From Glebionis coronaria (lineage: Eukaryota; Streptophyta; Magnoliopsida; Asterales; Asteraceae), in the NCBI GenBank assembly GCA_025667525.1, contig CM046881.1, positions 32,658,665 through 32,722,664 of the forward strand: a stretch of DNA of 64,000 bases. Direction: 5' to 3'. Position numbers and translations under genes: made by a program. Below are positions 46,258-57,914 of the stretch, in pieces. The notes below the pieces were generated by a model. The model saw only the letters and a program-made list of their open reading frames with translations. It was not told the origin of the DNA and searched no databases. How positions within the stretch are numbered: position 1 is the first letter of the stretch; each line of letters starts with the position of its first letter.

Positions 46258-46272
46258 ATGGCACCCAACAAG
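46258..46272 (+). CDS. Second gene, putative exon 1
   Basis: ATGGCACCCAACAAG (MAPNK) followed directly by the donor GTAATTGAAT. It joins in frame to the sequence at 47025, so the downstream protein would start MAPNK + KQKKTMPPNP. The purine-rich leader upstream supports the start. Without splicing the frame runs into stops. Confidence 0.55.
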
Positions 46273-46656
46273 GTAATTGAATCCAACACCCATCTTTTGA
46301 TTTTGATTTTCTTTGTTTCATGAATCTTGTTATGATAGATTGAATTGATTAAGCATGAATCATAGAAAATAGATTAAGATGTGGTATGAATTTAAGGAAT
46401 TGAGCCATTGATATTGTGAGGGTAGATTAATTTTAATTAGATGATGATGAACTCAAGTGGGTTTTCATCAAATTAGTTGTTTTTAATCATGTAAGATTGA
46501 TTAGTTAGTTTAGAATGATGAACATATTGATGTTATAGGTGTAATGTTATTAGTTTTGATTTGTTTAGAAAAATGATTTCCGGAAATGGATGATGTTCAT
46601 AATGTTTTGATCCATTGTGGGGATAATGAAAACCATACAAAGTGTTAATGGAGATG

Positions 46657-46876
<220 letters not shown>

Positions 46877-47024
46877 CCTAAATAAAAAGAATTATTTATT
46901 TTATTTATTTTGTTTGTTTGTTTTTATTAGTTTATTTTGTTTTATAGATTTTGTTTAGATAGGTTTATTTGATTGTTGTACTAACATACTAACATTTCAA
47001 GTGTTGTGTATTGTATTTTTTTAG

Positions 47025-48388
47025 AAGCAAAAGAAGACAATGCCTCCCAACCCACTGATCGCAAAATACAAGCGTAAGTATGGTCATGAAGAGATACCAT
47101 ATAAGGTGAGGGCTGTGTCTTATGAACATTTGAAATGGAGAGGATTACGAGAAATGGAACGCCATGCCTATAATATGAGATTAGCGGGGTTACAAGCGAA
47201 AGCCTTTGGCAGACCAAGAATAGCTGATTGGGACTTACTTAGGAAGTTCATTTGCGAGGAAGCTTTGAGAAAGAAGTTGAAAATGACATATACTTATTGG
47301 TCAGGAGCAACTTCTAAGGACTACTCATTCGAAAGGGCCCTGGACATACAAGGTGAGGTATATAGTGAGTTATGTCTTGAATTCTTTTCAACTTTTTATT
47401 TCAAAAAGGACATTGAAGATGCAAAAAATGAACCTTGCATTTGGTTTAGGTTGTTAGGTAGAAATTACTGTTTTACACTAGCGCAGTTTGGAGAGGTGTT
47501 AGGATTGTATGATAAGGAAGATTTAGACAATCCATATTCGAGCTACACTTTTCTAGATTAGAAACCAATAAGAAGTTTTTACCCGTAAACAAATATTGGG
47601 CAAGCATAGCTGAAAATACTGTGGGGATTAAGAAACTTGTATCAGTTAGAGATCTACTTTTGAGAATCCTACATAGGTTCATAGTAGGACAACTTGAGCA
47701 TCGATCGGGAACAAGGGAGAGATGCCAATTAACTGAGCTATGGTTGTTTAGCGTAGAAAGTGGAGAAAGGCAAGTGAATATAGTACGGGGAATTGCCGAG
47801 TAATTGTATAAGAAAGCCGCGGGATTGAAAACAGTTAGTGAAATATGTGGAGGTCATTATGTGACTTGGATAGCTATAAGGCTCGATGTTTTAAACGACA
47901 GTGTTAGGAAAAAGTAATCGAAGTCGATTGGAAATGAACTTTGGGATATAAAAGTTTTAGAAAGGGAGTTAGACAAGCAAAAGAAATTTCTAAGGCATCC
48001 GGAGCCGTTACAACAAGAAGGCGAAGAACAAGGAGAATAGGAGCACGATACGAGTGGAGTGAACTCTAGTTGGGGAGATTGGAATGCAAGTTTAAGTGAG
48101 GTAGAAAGGATGATGGTATGGAGAGATAGTATGACCATGAGAAACAACTACATCCTTGAGCATTTCGTGCCAATCCTACACCATTTGGCAGATCAAGCAC
48201 ATTATAGATACCCAACCTATGAGCCACCAAATGTTCCACCATATCCATATCCGTATGTACCTTATCTTCACCCACGCACACACTATTCTTATGGGAATGA
48301 AAGTAATTATGGAGGAGAAGGAGTGTCCGTTGATGACTACATAGATCCACAAACGGGTGGATACGTTGGAAGTAGCACCATATTTTGA
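47025..48388 (+). pseudogene. Second gene, exon 2 (plant-transposon-protein-like), broken
   Basis: Open from the acceptor to 47561 (KQKKTMPPNPLIAKYKRK...). This part has LELCLEFFSTFYF-like helices (SELCLEFFSTFYFKKDIE) and WFRLLGRNYCFTLAQFGEVLG. A frameshift near 47555 and in-frame stops at 47801, about 47915 and about 48038 interrupt the rest, but the frame resumes: VSVRDLLLRILHRFIVGQL, then a charged helix, then a Pro/Tyr-rich tail (PPNVPPYPYPYVPYLHP) ending at TGA 48386. Total length would be near 450 residues. The pattern resembles the intact ORF of element B and the family called 'putative plant transposon protein'; molecular function is unknown. Confidence 0.6.
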
Positions 48389-49589
48389 TGCCGGAGGATC
48401 ATCAAGAGGAGTTCATGATGATGACGAAGATATGGAAGATTGAAGACACCATATCATGTGAAGTTTGTAAGATATTATTTTGAAAGAACTTTATTTTATT
48501 TTATTTTGTTTCCAAGGGATTATGATTCTAGAATGATAACTTGGGTTATTTTTATTTTTAGACATTTTTGTGATTTTTATTTTATTTTATTTTATTTTAT
48601 TTTGTTTGGAAGAAAAATTTCTTTTGTTAGTGCAGTATTTGCAGGAATTGACATATGAATTCAACATTGGTGGAAATATATGGAGTTTTCTGTAGACTCA
48701 AGATGCAACAAAACAACATGGAGTTCATGGTTCATATTTCGGTAGTATCATTTGACCTTATTTTTCCAATTTTCTTATACTTTTAAGTACGTTTATTACC
48801 ATTTAGGACAATGTCAAACTTAAGTGTGACGGGGTGGTCAAATAGGAAAAATGGTCTATTTTTTCAAATTTAGTTACGTTTCAAAAGAAACGTAAAAATC
48901 TAAAAAAATAGTTAAATTTTAAATTTTTATTTTAGTAGTGTATTAATCCGCAGTGAGATCACAATTTGTGTGATTATGGCAAGAATAGATGATAAAAGGC
49001 AAAATATTTTAAAAAGTTGTTGCCAATCACCTATTTTATAAAAAAATGATTTTTGATGATCAAGTTGGTAACACTTTGAATTCGCATGAGTTATTTCAAC
49101 AAAAAAAGGATTAGCTACTCTATTTTTTATTTTTTGTAGCATATGTTCATCCAAAGTGTGAGGGGATTGCGGAAAAGAAGCAAATAGCCAATGAGCTATA
49201 AGCTAAATTATAAATAGCCAATGAGCTATAAATTATGAAGACGAAGGAAGAAAAAGTAAAACGGTAGTATCGATTGGCCAATGTGTCAAGACGTGGTACT
49301 TGAAGTTGAAAAAAAAAATTGGAGAAAGACGAGGATAATATGATGAGAGAGATGTAAGTGATCATTTGGTGGTTAGTATTTTTTCTTTTATTTATCAAAA
49401 TTGATAAAGTCATTTTTGATAAATTTGTCGAGTGCTCACGCCCCATCGGATTAAGATATGTCTACTATTTCTTGAGTCTTTAGCATTTTATAGATTTAGA
49501 GAGTCGAAAACAAGTTTACGTTTAGATTTTGAATTTGTGATTTTACTTTACTTGCTCGAGGGCGAGCAATACTTAAGTGTGAGGGGATT
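48389..49589 (+). other. 3' non-coding region with three polypurine tracts
   Basis: AT-rich. CTTAAGTGTGACGGGG at 48818-48835, CCAAAGTGTGAGGGGATTG at 49151-49169 and CTTAAGTGTGAGGGGATT at 49572-49589 are near-copies; the last one abuts the 3' LTR and is the functional polypurine tract by position. Confidence 0.8.
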
Positions 49590-49914
49590 TGATAACGCTC
49601 AAATCCAACATGTATTAATAAGCGTTATCTTCACTATTGGTGTATTATTTGTGGTAATAAACGGACTTTTATTGCTAATATGGTAATAAACGGACTTTTA
49701 TTTCTAATATTGTGCAAAGTTCGGTTATTGTGTTTTGTAGGAAGAAAGGACGAAGAAACGTGAATAAAGGAATAGAAAGCGCGAATTGGAGAAGAAGGAA
49801 TAAACGAAGCATGAAAGCGTAAGATTTCTTGTGAAGAATAAAAGATAATGAAGGAGTTTTGGGAAGTCTAGAAGAAATCAAAGAAAGAAGAAGGACTAGA
49901 AGGAAAAGTGTGGA

Positions 49915-50060
49915 AAATGGCTCAGTTGCCAGCAGCAACACTTAGCTTGCCTCCATCAAACCAACCTTCATTTGCCACCAACATCAAAGTAGCACTCAGT
50001 TGCCACCGGCAAGGAAGTCCGTGCCGCCGAAAAATCCACCATCAGTTGCCATCATCATGT
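49915..50060. repeat. GC-rich module M4 (3' LTR U3)
   Basis: The 3' LTR counterpart of M1, with TTGCCACCGGCAAGGAAG and GTGCCGCCG. Confidence 0.65.
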
Positions 50061-51009
50061 TGTTAGTCAAGTCTAGCAAGAGTCACTCATAAACTCCCAC
50101 CATCAATGAGAAGCTTCTCATTTTCCTCCCAAAAACACTCCCTGGAGTTTATTTCCTTCCCTCTAAGCATAATCATGTATAAATTAGACCTTAGGGTCAT
50201 TTTTTTATATTACTTCATCCATTGATCATTCTAACCCTTGACAAATGTTAGAATCACCAAACTTATATAACTTAAAAGACAATAAACCTCTGTTAATTCT
50301 CAAGGGGAGGACAAATTTCGTGAAGGAGAGATTCGGGTGGAGGAACATTGATCAATTGGAGGCTTGGAATTGCTAAAATTCTGTTTTTGTTATTACTTGT
50401 TTTTGGAAGAACTATTGGTAAATTCTTGTACTTGGATTAATCTTCATTATAATTTAAGTGCTATTGAATGTTTGAGAAAGTTATGAATTGTGTTGAAATG
50501 TGTTTGAATTCCGAGTAGTGTGATATACTTGTCTGATGAACATGAATTCTAAAGGGGAGTTTGGTTTTATGAACAAGAGAATGTAAATGGGTTTTTATGG
50601 TTGATAATTCTTGAAACATGTTTTGATAATCAAATGAAATATAGCTTTTTATTGGATCTAAAGGTCGAAAGGATTTCCGATAAACTATGTTCCAATAGAT
50701 TTATGCATGAGTCAATTTGGTTTCTTGGTAATTGACACTCACCTTGACGAGTTGGTTAAAGGAATTTGTCAAAAGATTTATCTTGGGTATAGGTCGAAAG
50801 AACCCATTCAAACCAAACTTATCTCTTTATGTTTTCTAGCAAATGGTGATTATAACGAATTGGAATAGATGATCATAGGCCGAAAGGGTTTGTCTACACC
50901 AATTTGTTAATATGAATTCTATGAAAAATACCATGGAATGAAATTTATATACTTTAGATTTGTGATTTATAGTTGCTAATGCAGGCAAATTATCTCTCCT
51001 ACGGATGAA

Positions 51010-51258
51010 ATGGAATTCACACAAGTATTGTTTTTAGTTATGTTTACCTTTACCATGTTAATTCTTGCGGTAGTAACAGTAGTGACAACCCTATTACCTA
51101 CACCACCACAACATTTTGATTATGCGCAAATCCCAATGGACGACCTAGACTTATCTGACTTTGCTACAATAGAACGGGTATACTTGCTCGTATGCGTAGT
51201 TAAGGAATTAATAAGTCTTGTTTATAAATTTAAAACTAGGAGTGCAAGACGCGCATCA
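51010..51258 (+). CDS. Small putative membrane-protein ORF, 3' LTR copy
   Basis: The counterpart of 43078-43326. The frame is kept with a few substitutions (some silent, for example ACG to ACA), including Leu-Trp to Pro-Met and Phe to Leu. It runs past the LTR end into SIRE DNA. Confidence 0.25.
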
Positions 51259-51263
51259 AAGAC
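51259..51263. repeat. Target-site duplication AAGAC, right copy
   Basis: Matches 41680-41684; SIRE coding sequence resumes on both sides, within the pre-integrase region. Confidence 0.95.
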
Positions 51264-52295
51264 CAATAACAAGATTTTGTTTTGCCAGCAGAGTGTTTGT
51301 TTTGAAATTTATATGTGAAACCCTCTTATGCCAAAGCCAGTTGGTGATGTTTGAGGCTTTAGCAAAGAAGCAAGTCTCCTGAGTAGACATAAACGTCTTT
51401 GACTCTAGGAGCAATCATCACAATTTCATGATTGGAGTTGAAGATTGTAGCTTTTTTGTCATCAAATAAAACCAGGTATTTTGCATCACAAAGTTGACTG
51501 ATGCTGACGAGGTTATGCTTTAATCCATTAACATATGCTACCCTTGTGAAAACTATACCATTGCATAACATTGAACCATATCCTTCAGTATTGGCTGATG
51601 AGCTATCACCAAACACTACTTTAGGACCTAGTCCTTCCTCATACTTGTGCAGATAACTCTTGGTGCCAGTCATATGCCTTGAGCAGCCACTATCCATGAA
51701 CCAAATAGGCTTCCTGAGGTCACACTACACAAGTTAAGGAAATGGTCAGTTTTGTTTTGAAACCCGCATTTGTTGAGTGGGTGTTTTAGATCTGGAAGGA
51801 GTTCTAGATCTGGAGGGTCCTTTTGATGAGGATGTGTGTGGTTGCTCAGAAAAAGAAGAAGTCTGAGCAGCTTTTGCTTGTTTAGCCTGGAGGGCTTCAC
51901 CTCTTCTAAACCACTCTATATGATTGTGATCAGATGTAGTGTGGACATTGCTTCCACAAGTTTCACAACCTTTGGTAATAGAGTTTGGGTTTCTTGGTTT
52001 AATACCTCTTCTGAGTGAGATAGCTTGATTATGTCCATGAGTGTCATGGTCATAACTTCCACAAATATTACAAACAGGGTAATAATAACAGTCATCAGAG
52101 TGATGATTGCTCTTACCACAATGAATGCGTGGTGTGGGAAAGGCATATTTCGCCTGGAAAGAGATGCTTCAGTATTGTGAGCATCAACACTAGTTTTAGC
52201 AAGCATATATTTAGTATTTTCACAAGTGTGATGGTCAGTCCTTTCACATTTAGTACAATAAATCACTCTTAGACATGTTTCAGTGAAATGGCTGT
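51264..52295 (-). pseudogene. SIRE Cys/His-rich region, protease and pre-integrase start
   Basis: On the minus strand a Cys/His-rich segment (IYCTKCERTDHHTCENTKY, with further Cys/His pairs after a frameshift near 52150) precedes the Copia aspartic protease, whose catalytic DSG is in MDSGCSRHMTG at 51697 with GLKHNLVSISQLCDAKYLV downstream. The open part ends at a stop at 51359; the next 95 bp continue the pre-integrase domain across stops to the insertion point at 51264, and the gene continues at 41679. Confidence 0.85.
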
Positions 52296-53057
52296 TTAAA
52301 CCACATTATTTACACATGCCTTTTTAAGTTGTGTCTTGTACCTATAATGTGGAGAGTTTGAAGGTTCATCTCTGAATCTAGTTGGTGTTTGCTGTTGCCT
52401 GAGTTGTATTTTAAGATCATTGATCTCTTCCATGACAAGATACATTCTCTCATCTTCCTCAGTTCTAGCGTTATTTAGTTTATTCGTTGAAATTGAAGAT
52501 GTAGTTCGATTATGTGAACCTTCAGCGGGAGCTGAAGAGTTCTTTGATGTGTCAATTTTGACATGTTTGGAAGAACTACTTTTGTGTGTGGTGTGAGACT
52601 TGATGATTGACTGGATCGGTTTAGGTCCAGTAGAGGGTTCAGCACCAGCCATCTTCTCCAAGGGAGGAAGTGGGGTACTTACTTCATTCTCTAAATCATC
52701 ATCTGAGTCCTCCTTAGTGACTGAGGACTCATAAGGTGCTAAAGAATCAGCATTTGCTTGAAACTTAGTGAGAAGGATACGTCCAGTGTCATGATTGGGT
52801 AAATTCTCTTCACCTGACCTTACAATGTCAGGGATCGAGCTACCATCCTCATTTGAGGCTTTGACAAATACAGTATCATGAGAGTTGGTGCTGGAGGATC
52901 CTTCAACACCAAGCATTTTCCTTTTTTGAGTAGGAATTTGTTCATTGATGCATTGATATACTCTATCAGAGTTTTTAAGCCAAGATTTAACAATGTCTTT
53001 AGCTTCTTTTAGTTTAACTCTTAGGGAGTTATTTACATCAAGAATCTCTTTGTTTAG
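52296..53057 (-). pseudogene. SIRE gag C-terminal part
   Basis: In frame with the upstream gag block after a single TAA at 53058-53060. It is Ser/Thr/Lys-rich and disordered (for example SSSKHVKIDTSKNSSAPAEG), with a short helical segment (MYLVMEEINDLKIQLRQQQ), and ends at a stop at 52296 followed by a frameshift. Confidence 0.75.
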
Positions 53058-54501
53058 TTATTGAAAAGTAAGTATATCAAGTTTAGCTTCTTTTAGCTCT
53101 ATTAGCTTACTTTCAAAATCATCAAGTTTTAGAACAAGTTTAAGATATTTTTCAAGCAAATAGTTGCGTTGTTCTTCAACAAATTTCAGATCAATACACA
53201 GGTAATCAAAGACAAATTTAATGTCATCTTTATCTTCTAATTCAAGAAGAGTTTGTACCTTTTTTATTGTGATATTGACCCATTCACCATTTCTGGCACT
53301 TTCCCTGGCCACAACATTGGAGTTTGACCCTTCATCATCAGCAAGTGCCATTAGCACTTTTACATTAACCATTTCATTATCATCATCTGAAGAAACTTCC
53401 TCTTCATCCCATTCATAGGCTTCAACAACAAACCCTTTGTTCTTGTCTTGCTTGGAAGACTTGGTGGAAGAACCTTCAGTGCTCATCAACGCTAGTCTAG
53501 CCTTGATTTCCCTGTATTTAGCCTCAAAATCCTTTGTTGGTCGAAGCTCAACCCGGTTTTGCTGAAAAGAAGTTGAAGCAATTTGTTTTGGTTGAAAAGA
53601 TGATTGACCAGATGGTCTTGATTGAGCTGGTGAGGAATAGAAAGGGATGGATGTTTTAGAGTAACAATCCCTAGCAAAGTGACCAGTCCTTCCACATTTG
53701 TAACATTCAGTGTCAACTAAAGCTTTTGTGGTGCTGGAGAACTTGCCTCCTTTCTTAAAGAACCTTCTAGACTTGGCCATAAGTACTCTTTTATGAAATT
53801 CCTCTTTGAGGTCATTCAGATATTCCTCACTAGTTCTTGTATCTTCTTCATCATCAGGACTATCTTGGTAGTCTTGGATGACAGCCTCACTGAATAATGC
53901 TATAGATAAGGGTGTAGCAATGGTTAATGCTTTACTCTTGGTTGAGCCTCCATAAATCCTATCAACTAGGTTTTCTTCATATTTGAGTTTTCCAAAAAGA
54001 GAGGCCAGATCACAATCTTTAATGTGATTAGCATTTCTCAAACTTTGGCAGAAACTGGGCCACTTTTTTGGCAATGCATTAACAAAAACTGTGTTGATTT
54101 CAAGTTTTGAAAGCTCAACACCATCATTCACAAGTTCATTCATCAGTGCTTTGTACCTGGTGAATGTATGTGTGAGGGTTTCCCCTTCTTTGTGCTTGAA
54201 GGTGTTGTATTGAAGCTTTAAATCCATGATTATGGTTTCTTTTACATCAGAGGGTCCCTCATGATAAAGAATAAGGTCCTCCCATGTATATTTTGCTGTT
54301 TTGCAATTCACAACATAATTTTGGTCATCTGGAAGTACAGACATGATGAGACTTTTGAGAGGCTGATCTAAGTTAGCAGCCTTTCTCTCATAAGCGGTCC
54401 ATTGTGCTTCAGGTTTTCTATTATCCCCAACCATGGGAACAAATGGACCATTTTCAATGATTCCAAGGAATTGAGGTTCGATTCCAACCATGTGTAAAAG
54501 T
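53058..54501 (-). pseudogene. gag: SIRE gag, 5'-truncated
   Basis: The nucleocapsid/capsid protein of the SIRE element. The frame is open right up to the Tekay insertion at 54501/54502, so the N-terminus is cut off; the first Met in view is at 54491. The Copia gag core (VLPDDQNYVVNCKTAKYTWE, TFTRYKALMNELVNDG, FVNALPKKWPSFCQSL) is followed by a zinc knuckle CYKCGRTGHFARDC near residue 261 from that Met, and a coiled-coil-rich end (FVEEQRNYLLEKYLKLVLKL). A TAA at 53058-53060 ends the block, although the frame continues beyond it. Confidence 0.88.
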
Positions 54502-55334
54502 GTAACATCTCAATGTTTCGCGACTATTTAGTCGAATGCAATACGCAAGTTGTGAGCGTGTTATGTTGTACCGTGTGTTTTATTTGTTCTAGTTATTAAG
54601 GTTTGATAACGTCTCGCACAATTGTCTTTTGTTTTGGGATCGTACGCTAAACGGTTTTGCTGTCGTGTTATGTCAGTCGCGTCTAAACCTAAACATATTG
54701 AAACCGAGTCGAGTTTATCACTATCACAGCATGTGTATAAAACTGAATATTTAAACCTTCAATTTCATTGCCAAGCTTGTCATACAAGTGTCCCAAATCA
54801 GTCACAAGGCTACATTACACTTATAAACTTTATAGTTATTTGCCCCACTAAAGGACAGCACATTTGCCTAGTTTACCCCTTTTGGGTATATCACAAGCAA
54901 ACATTTCCAGAATTACACTAACCCTAGACTAATTATACAAGTTTATATACAAGTCCAAGGTAATGTCCAAAGTCCAAATACAAGTTATTACAAGTTATCA
55001 CAGTCCAAAAATACAAACACCAAAATCTGCACAAGTCTTCACAATACAACTCCTGGGTAGAAGTTTTGGTCCAGCCAACCTACACGTCTCGTCCGAACCT
55101 GCACAACCAAGGGTCTTCATTCTGTCCGAACCTGCAAAACCGAACGTAGCATCCCCATTGTGAGTCTTTTGTCCTTTCGTTTTACTTTCGAAGTCTAGAT
55201 GTGCTTGTTTTTGTACGAACCTACGAATAAAAGAAACCATGGTTAGTCATTGTAAAGGCCTTATACTTTTAACCAAAAACTGTAAATTTCTAAACTTTTA
55301 AATACAAACATGTGTATGTTATTATCTTGCTGTC

Positions 55335-55545
55335 AACCAAACCGAGACCCATTTTAGACCAAACCGAGACCCGATTGAGACCAAACCAAGACTCGATTTT
55401 GAAACCAAACCGAGACCCAACTTAGAACCAAACCGAGACCATGTCCAACCAAAACAAGACTTCAATCATGAACCAACCCGAGACCCATGTTTAACCAAAC
55501 CGAGACCCAATCAAGGACCAAACCGAGCACCAAAACAAACCAACC
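55335..55545. repeat. Minisatellite in the Tekay LTR
   Basis: At least eight degenerate units of about 22-30 bp built on AACCAAACCGAGACCCA. Confidence 0.85.
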
Positions 55546-56325
55546 AAAGTTCTATTTTCTGCCAAATTATTTACCATTCTTACCAACCAATCCAAAATCT
55601 TAATCAAGCTTTCTTTTACAGAAAACCTTAACCATGCCGCGTGTATATAGAAACCCCCAATCGAAACCCTAATCATGTAACACCTTTTTAAACATCTAAT
55701 TAACATTGTCACATTTCAGAAACATTATATAGACACGAATAACATTCAATTATATAAAAACCCCCAATTTTTATAAAACCCTAGATTTACTTTTTATTAA
55801 TTAAAATGCTAATTAAACCTAATCTAAACCCAATCCCCTTAATTAATTTAATTGAAAGTGAATTATACAAAAACCCCCAAATTAACCGAAACCCTAATTT
55901 TTATAAATCGACTTTATATTAAAATTAGTTTGATTTTATAAATGGAAACATCAATTAATTACATTTTAAACTGATTTTGATGAAAACCCCCAAATATTTC
56001 AAAACCCTAAATTTGTTTATCTTCAATCCGAGTACCATATGAGTTACAACAAGTATTTACGAATCAATTGAACCCACTGATATATATAAAATCGAAAATC
56101 AATTAAAAGCTTTTAAAAAGGAATAAAGGAAATTAAACTTATCTTTGATTTGGTATTTGATTCACGAACCGCAAGGATGAACACCACCAGAAAAACCCAA
56201 ACGGTTTGATGTGGGGATTAACCCACATCTCACGCGATATAAGAACCTCAGACCACCCATATTTAATTTTATAACACAAACTGGTTAGATGATAACCCTA
56301 GAAATGGATAGAACCGATCTAGGTT

Positions 56326-56385
56326 TAGAGAGAGAGAGAGTTGTGGGACGGTGGAGGAAATATCGAGAGAGGAGAGAGAGAGTCA
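56326..56385. repeat. GA-rich stretch in the Tekay LTR
   Basis: AGAGAGAGAG and GAGAGAGGAGAGAGAGAG runs separated by a short GC-rich stretch. Confidence 0.75.
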
Positions 56386-57599
56386 ACTCCCAGTTATGGG
56401 GTTATGTGTGATAAACACACGCATATACTCCTTTTCGTTCCTTGTTTATTCCGCCAGGTGGGCCGGGCCGGGTCTATGGACCTTGGGCCGGTTTGTGGTG
56501 TAATGTTTTGGACCCCCCAATTTGGGCCTTGTGAGTTTAAATTAGTTTGGTTAAAGCCCAAACGAAATTTGTTAAATTTAAGTTATGTTTTGACCCGTAA
56601 AACCCGACTCGTTAATAAACCGATTTTATTTAACGTACTTTTCCGTAAAATCGTATTTTCATAAAACGTATGGTTTCGTCAAGCACAATTAGGGTGTCGA
56701 GTCATTTAATCATACAAGTATTCGTATCGTAACTCGATTCTTAATTTAATTAGGTCGCGGCTAGCGTAACCGTACTCTCGAGCTATTTTATCTTCGTTCT
56801 CTTTGCTGAATTTACGAGGTGAGTTTATAGCCCCATACTTTACTATTTTCACTGCTTTTTGGGGTGAGACATTGCTTGATTTTAACGTTTGAACACAAGT
56901 GCATTTACTGATTTATCTATTAGTCTAAGTCCCACTAAAAACCCAGTTGCTTTGGCCCGTGAATCGTGAACCGTTAATTACTTTGTGTAAGCGCGAATGT
57001 TATGGATAGATCTATCGGGATTGACGTCCCTGTCTGTCTTGTCCAACAAGGGGACAAGCGGGCACAGTTTCATTTGAATCTGATATAGGATGTCGTGGGT
57101 TTAGGCATCTAGTTTGGGCTACATTTATATGATTATACTGCCGGTGTTGTTAACGCTTCGGTGTCACGAGCTTAGACTGTAATAAATACTTTTGGGATGA
57201 CTTTGTATATGTTATATTGTCATCACATTTGGGAAAATCTTGTGGTTCATTAAACATTTCAAACTAACTAAACCTATGAACTCACCAACTTTATGTTGAC
57301 ACTTTAGCAATGTTTTTCTCAGGTATTAAGAAGGAAGATGCTAAATGAGGTCTCATGCATTGCCGTCATTTCTTTGAAACAATGATCATTTGTACCATTT
57401 GAGAAAACTATGTTTTGTAACCGTATTCAGCTTATGCTTCCGCACTTTGTCAAAACAACTTATTTTATTAATTACAAGTGATCAATTTTCCGAACGTCTC
57501 ATTTAGAGGTCGTTCTTTGTGACTGTGTGTGTATGATAATCATGACGTCACCACTCCCTTGTCGCCATTATACTCTGATATTTTGGGAGTGTGACAGAT

Positions 57600-57611
57600 T
57601 GGTATCAGAGC
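57600..57611 (+). other. Primer-binding site of the Tekay element
   Basis: TGGTATCAGAGC three bases after the LTR end; the initiator-Met type normal for chromoviruses. Confidence 0.92.
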
Positions 57612-57914
57612 ACTAGTTATAGAGAACTAGGTTGCATTAGTAATTCTAGACTATAACTGCTCTATGTTTAATCGATTATCATACAGATTGTAAGTACTAA
57701 GTATATGTAGATACATAAGTAATAAATGGGATACATGTGAATTAACAATTACGAGGTATATTTACATGGGTTACATGTGCAACAACAAAATCGGAATTAT
57801 GTTATATGGGATACATGTGAATTCAACAATGATTGCTATGTTATGTTAATGTCCTTTTTATGGACTAATTTTATGAGATATTTACACACCTTTATTTTGT
57901 TTATGATTACAGTG
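57612..57914 (+). other. Leader before the extra ORF
   Basis: AT-rich; ends in a T-rich tract and TTACAG two bases before the ATG at 57915, a possible splice acceptor. The frame of the ORF stays open upstream to 57777, but that part reads as AT-rich filler. Confidence 0.45.

Larger units (their letters stand above)
49590..51258 (+). repeat. 3' LTR of the non-autonomous Athila-like element
   Basis: Begins TGATAACGC and ends GCGCATCA like the 5' LTR. It has an extra 29-bp tandem duplication of GGTAATAAACGGACTTTTAT near 49650-49700. Confidence 0.95.
54502..57596 (+). repeat. 5' LTR of the Tekay-type element
   Basis: Begins TGTAACATCTC and ends GTGTGACA. Contains a minisatellite, a GA-rich stretch (56326-56385), a donor-like GAGGTGAGT at 56816-56824, and the block near 56960-57185 shared with the minus-strand LTR at 6061-9828. 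Confidence 0.88.
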
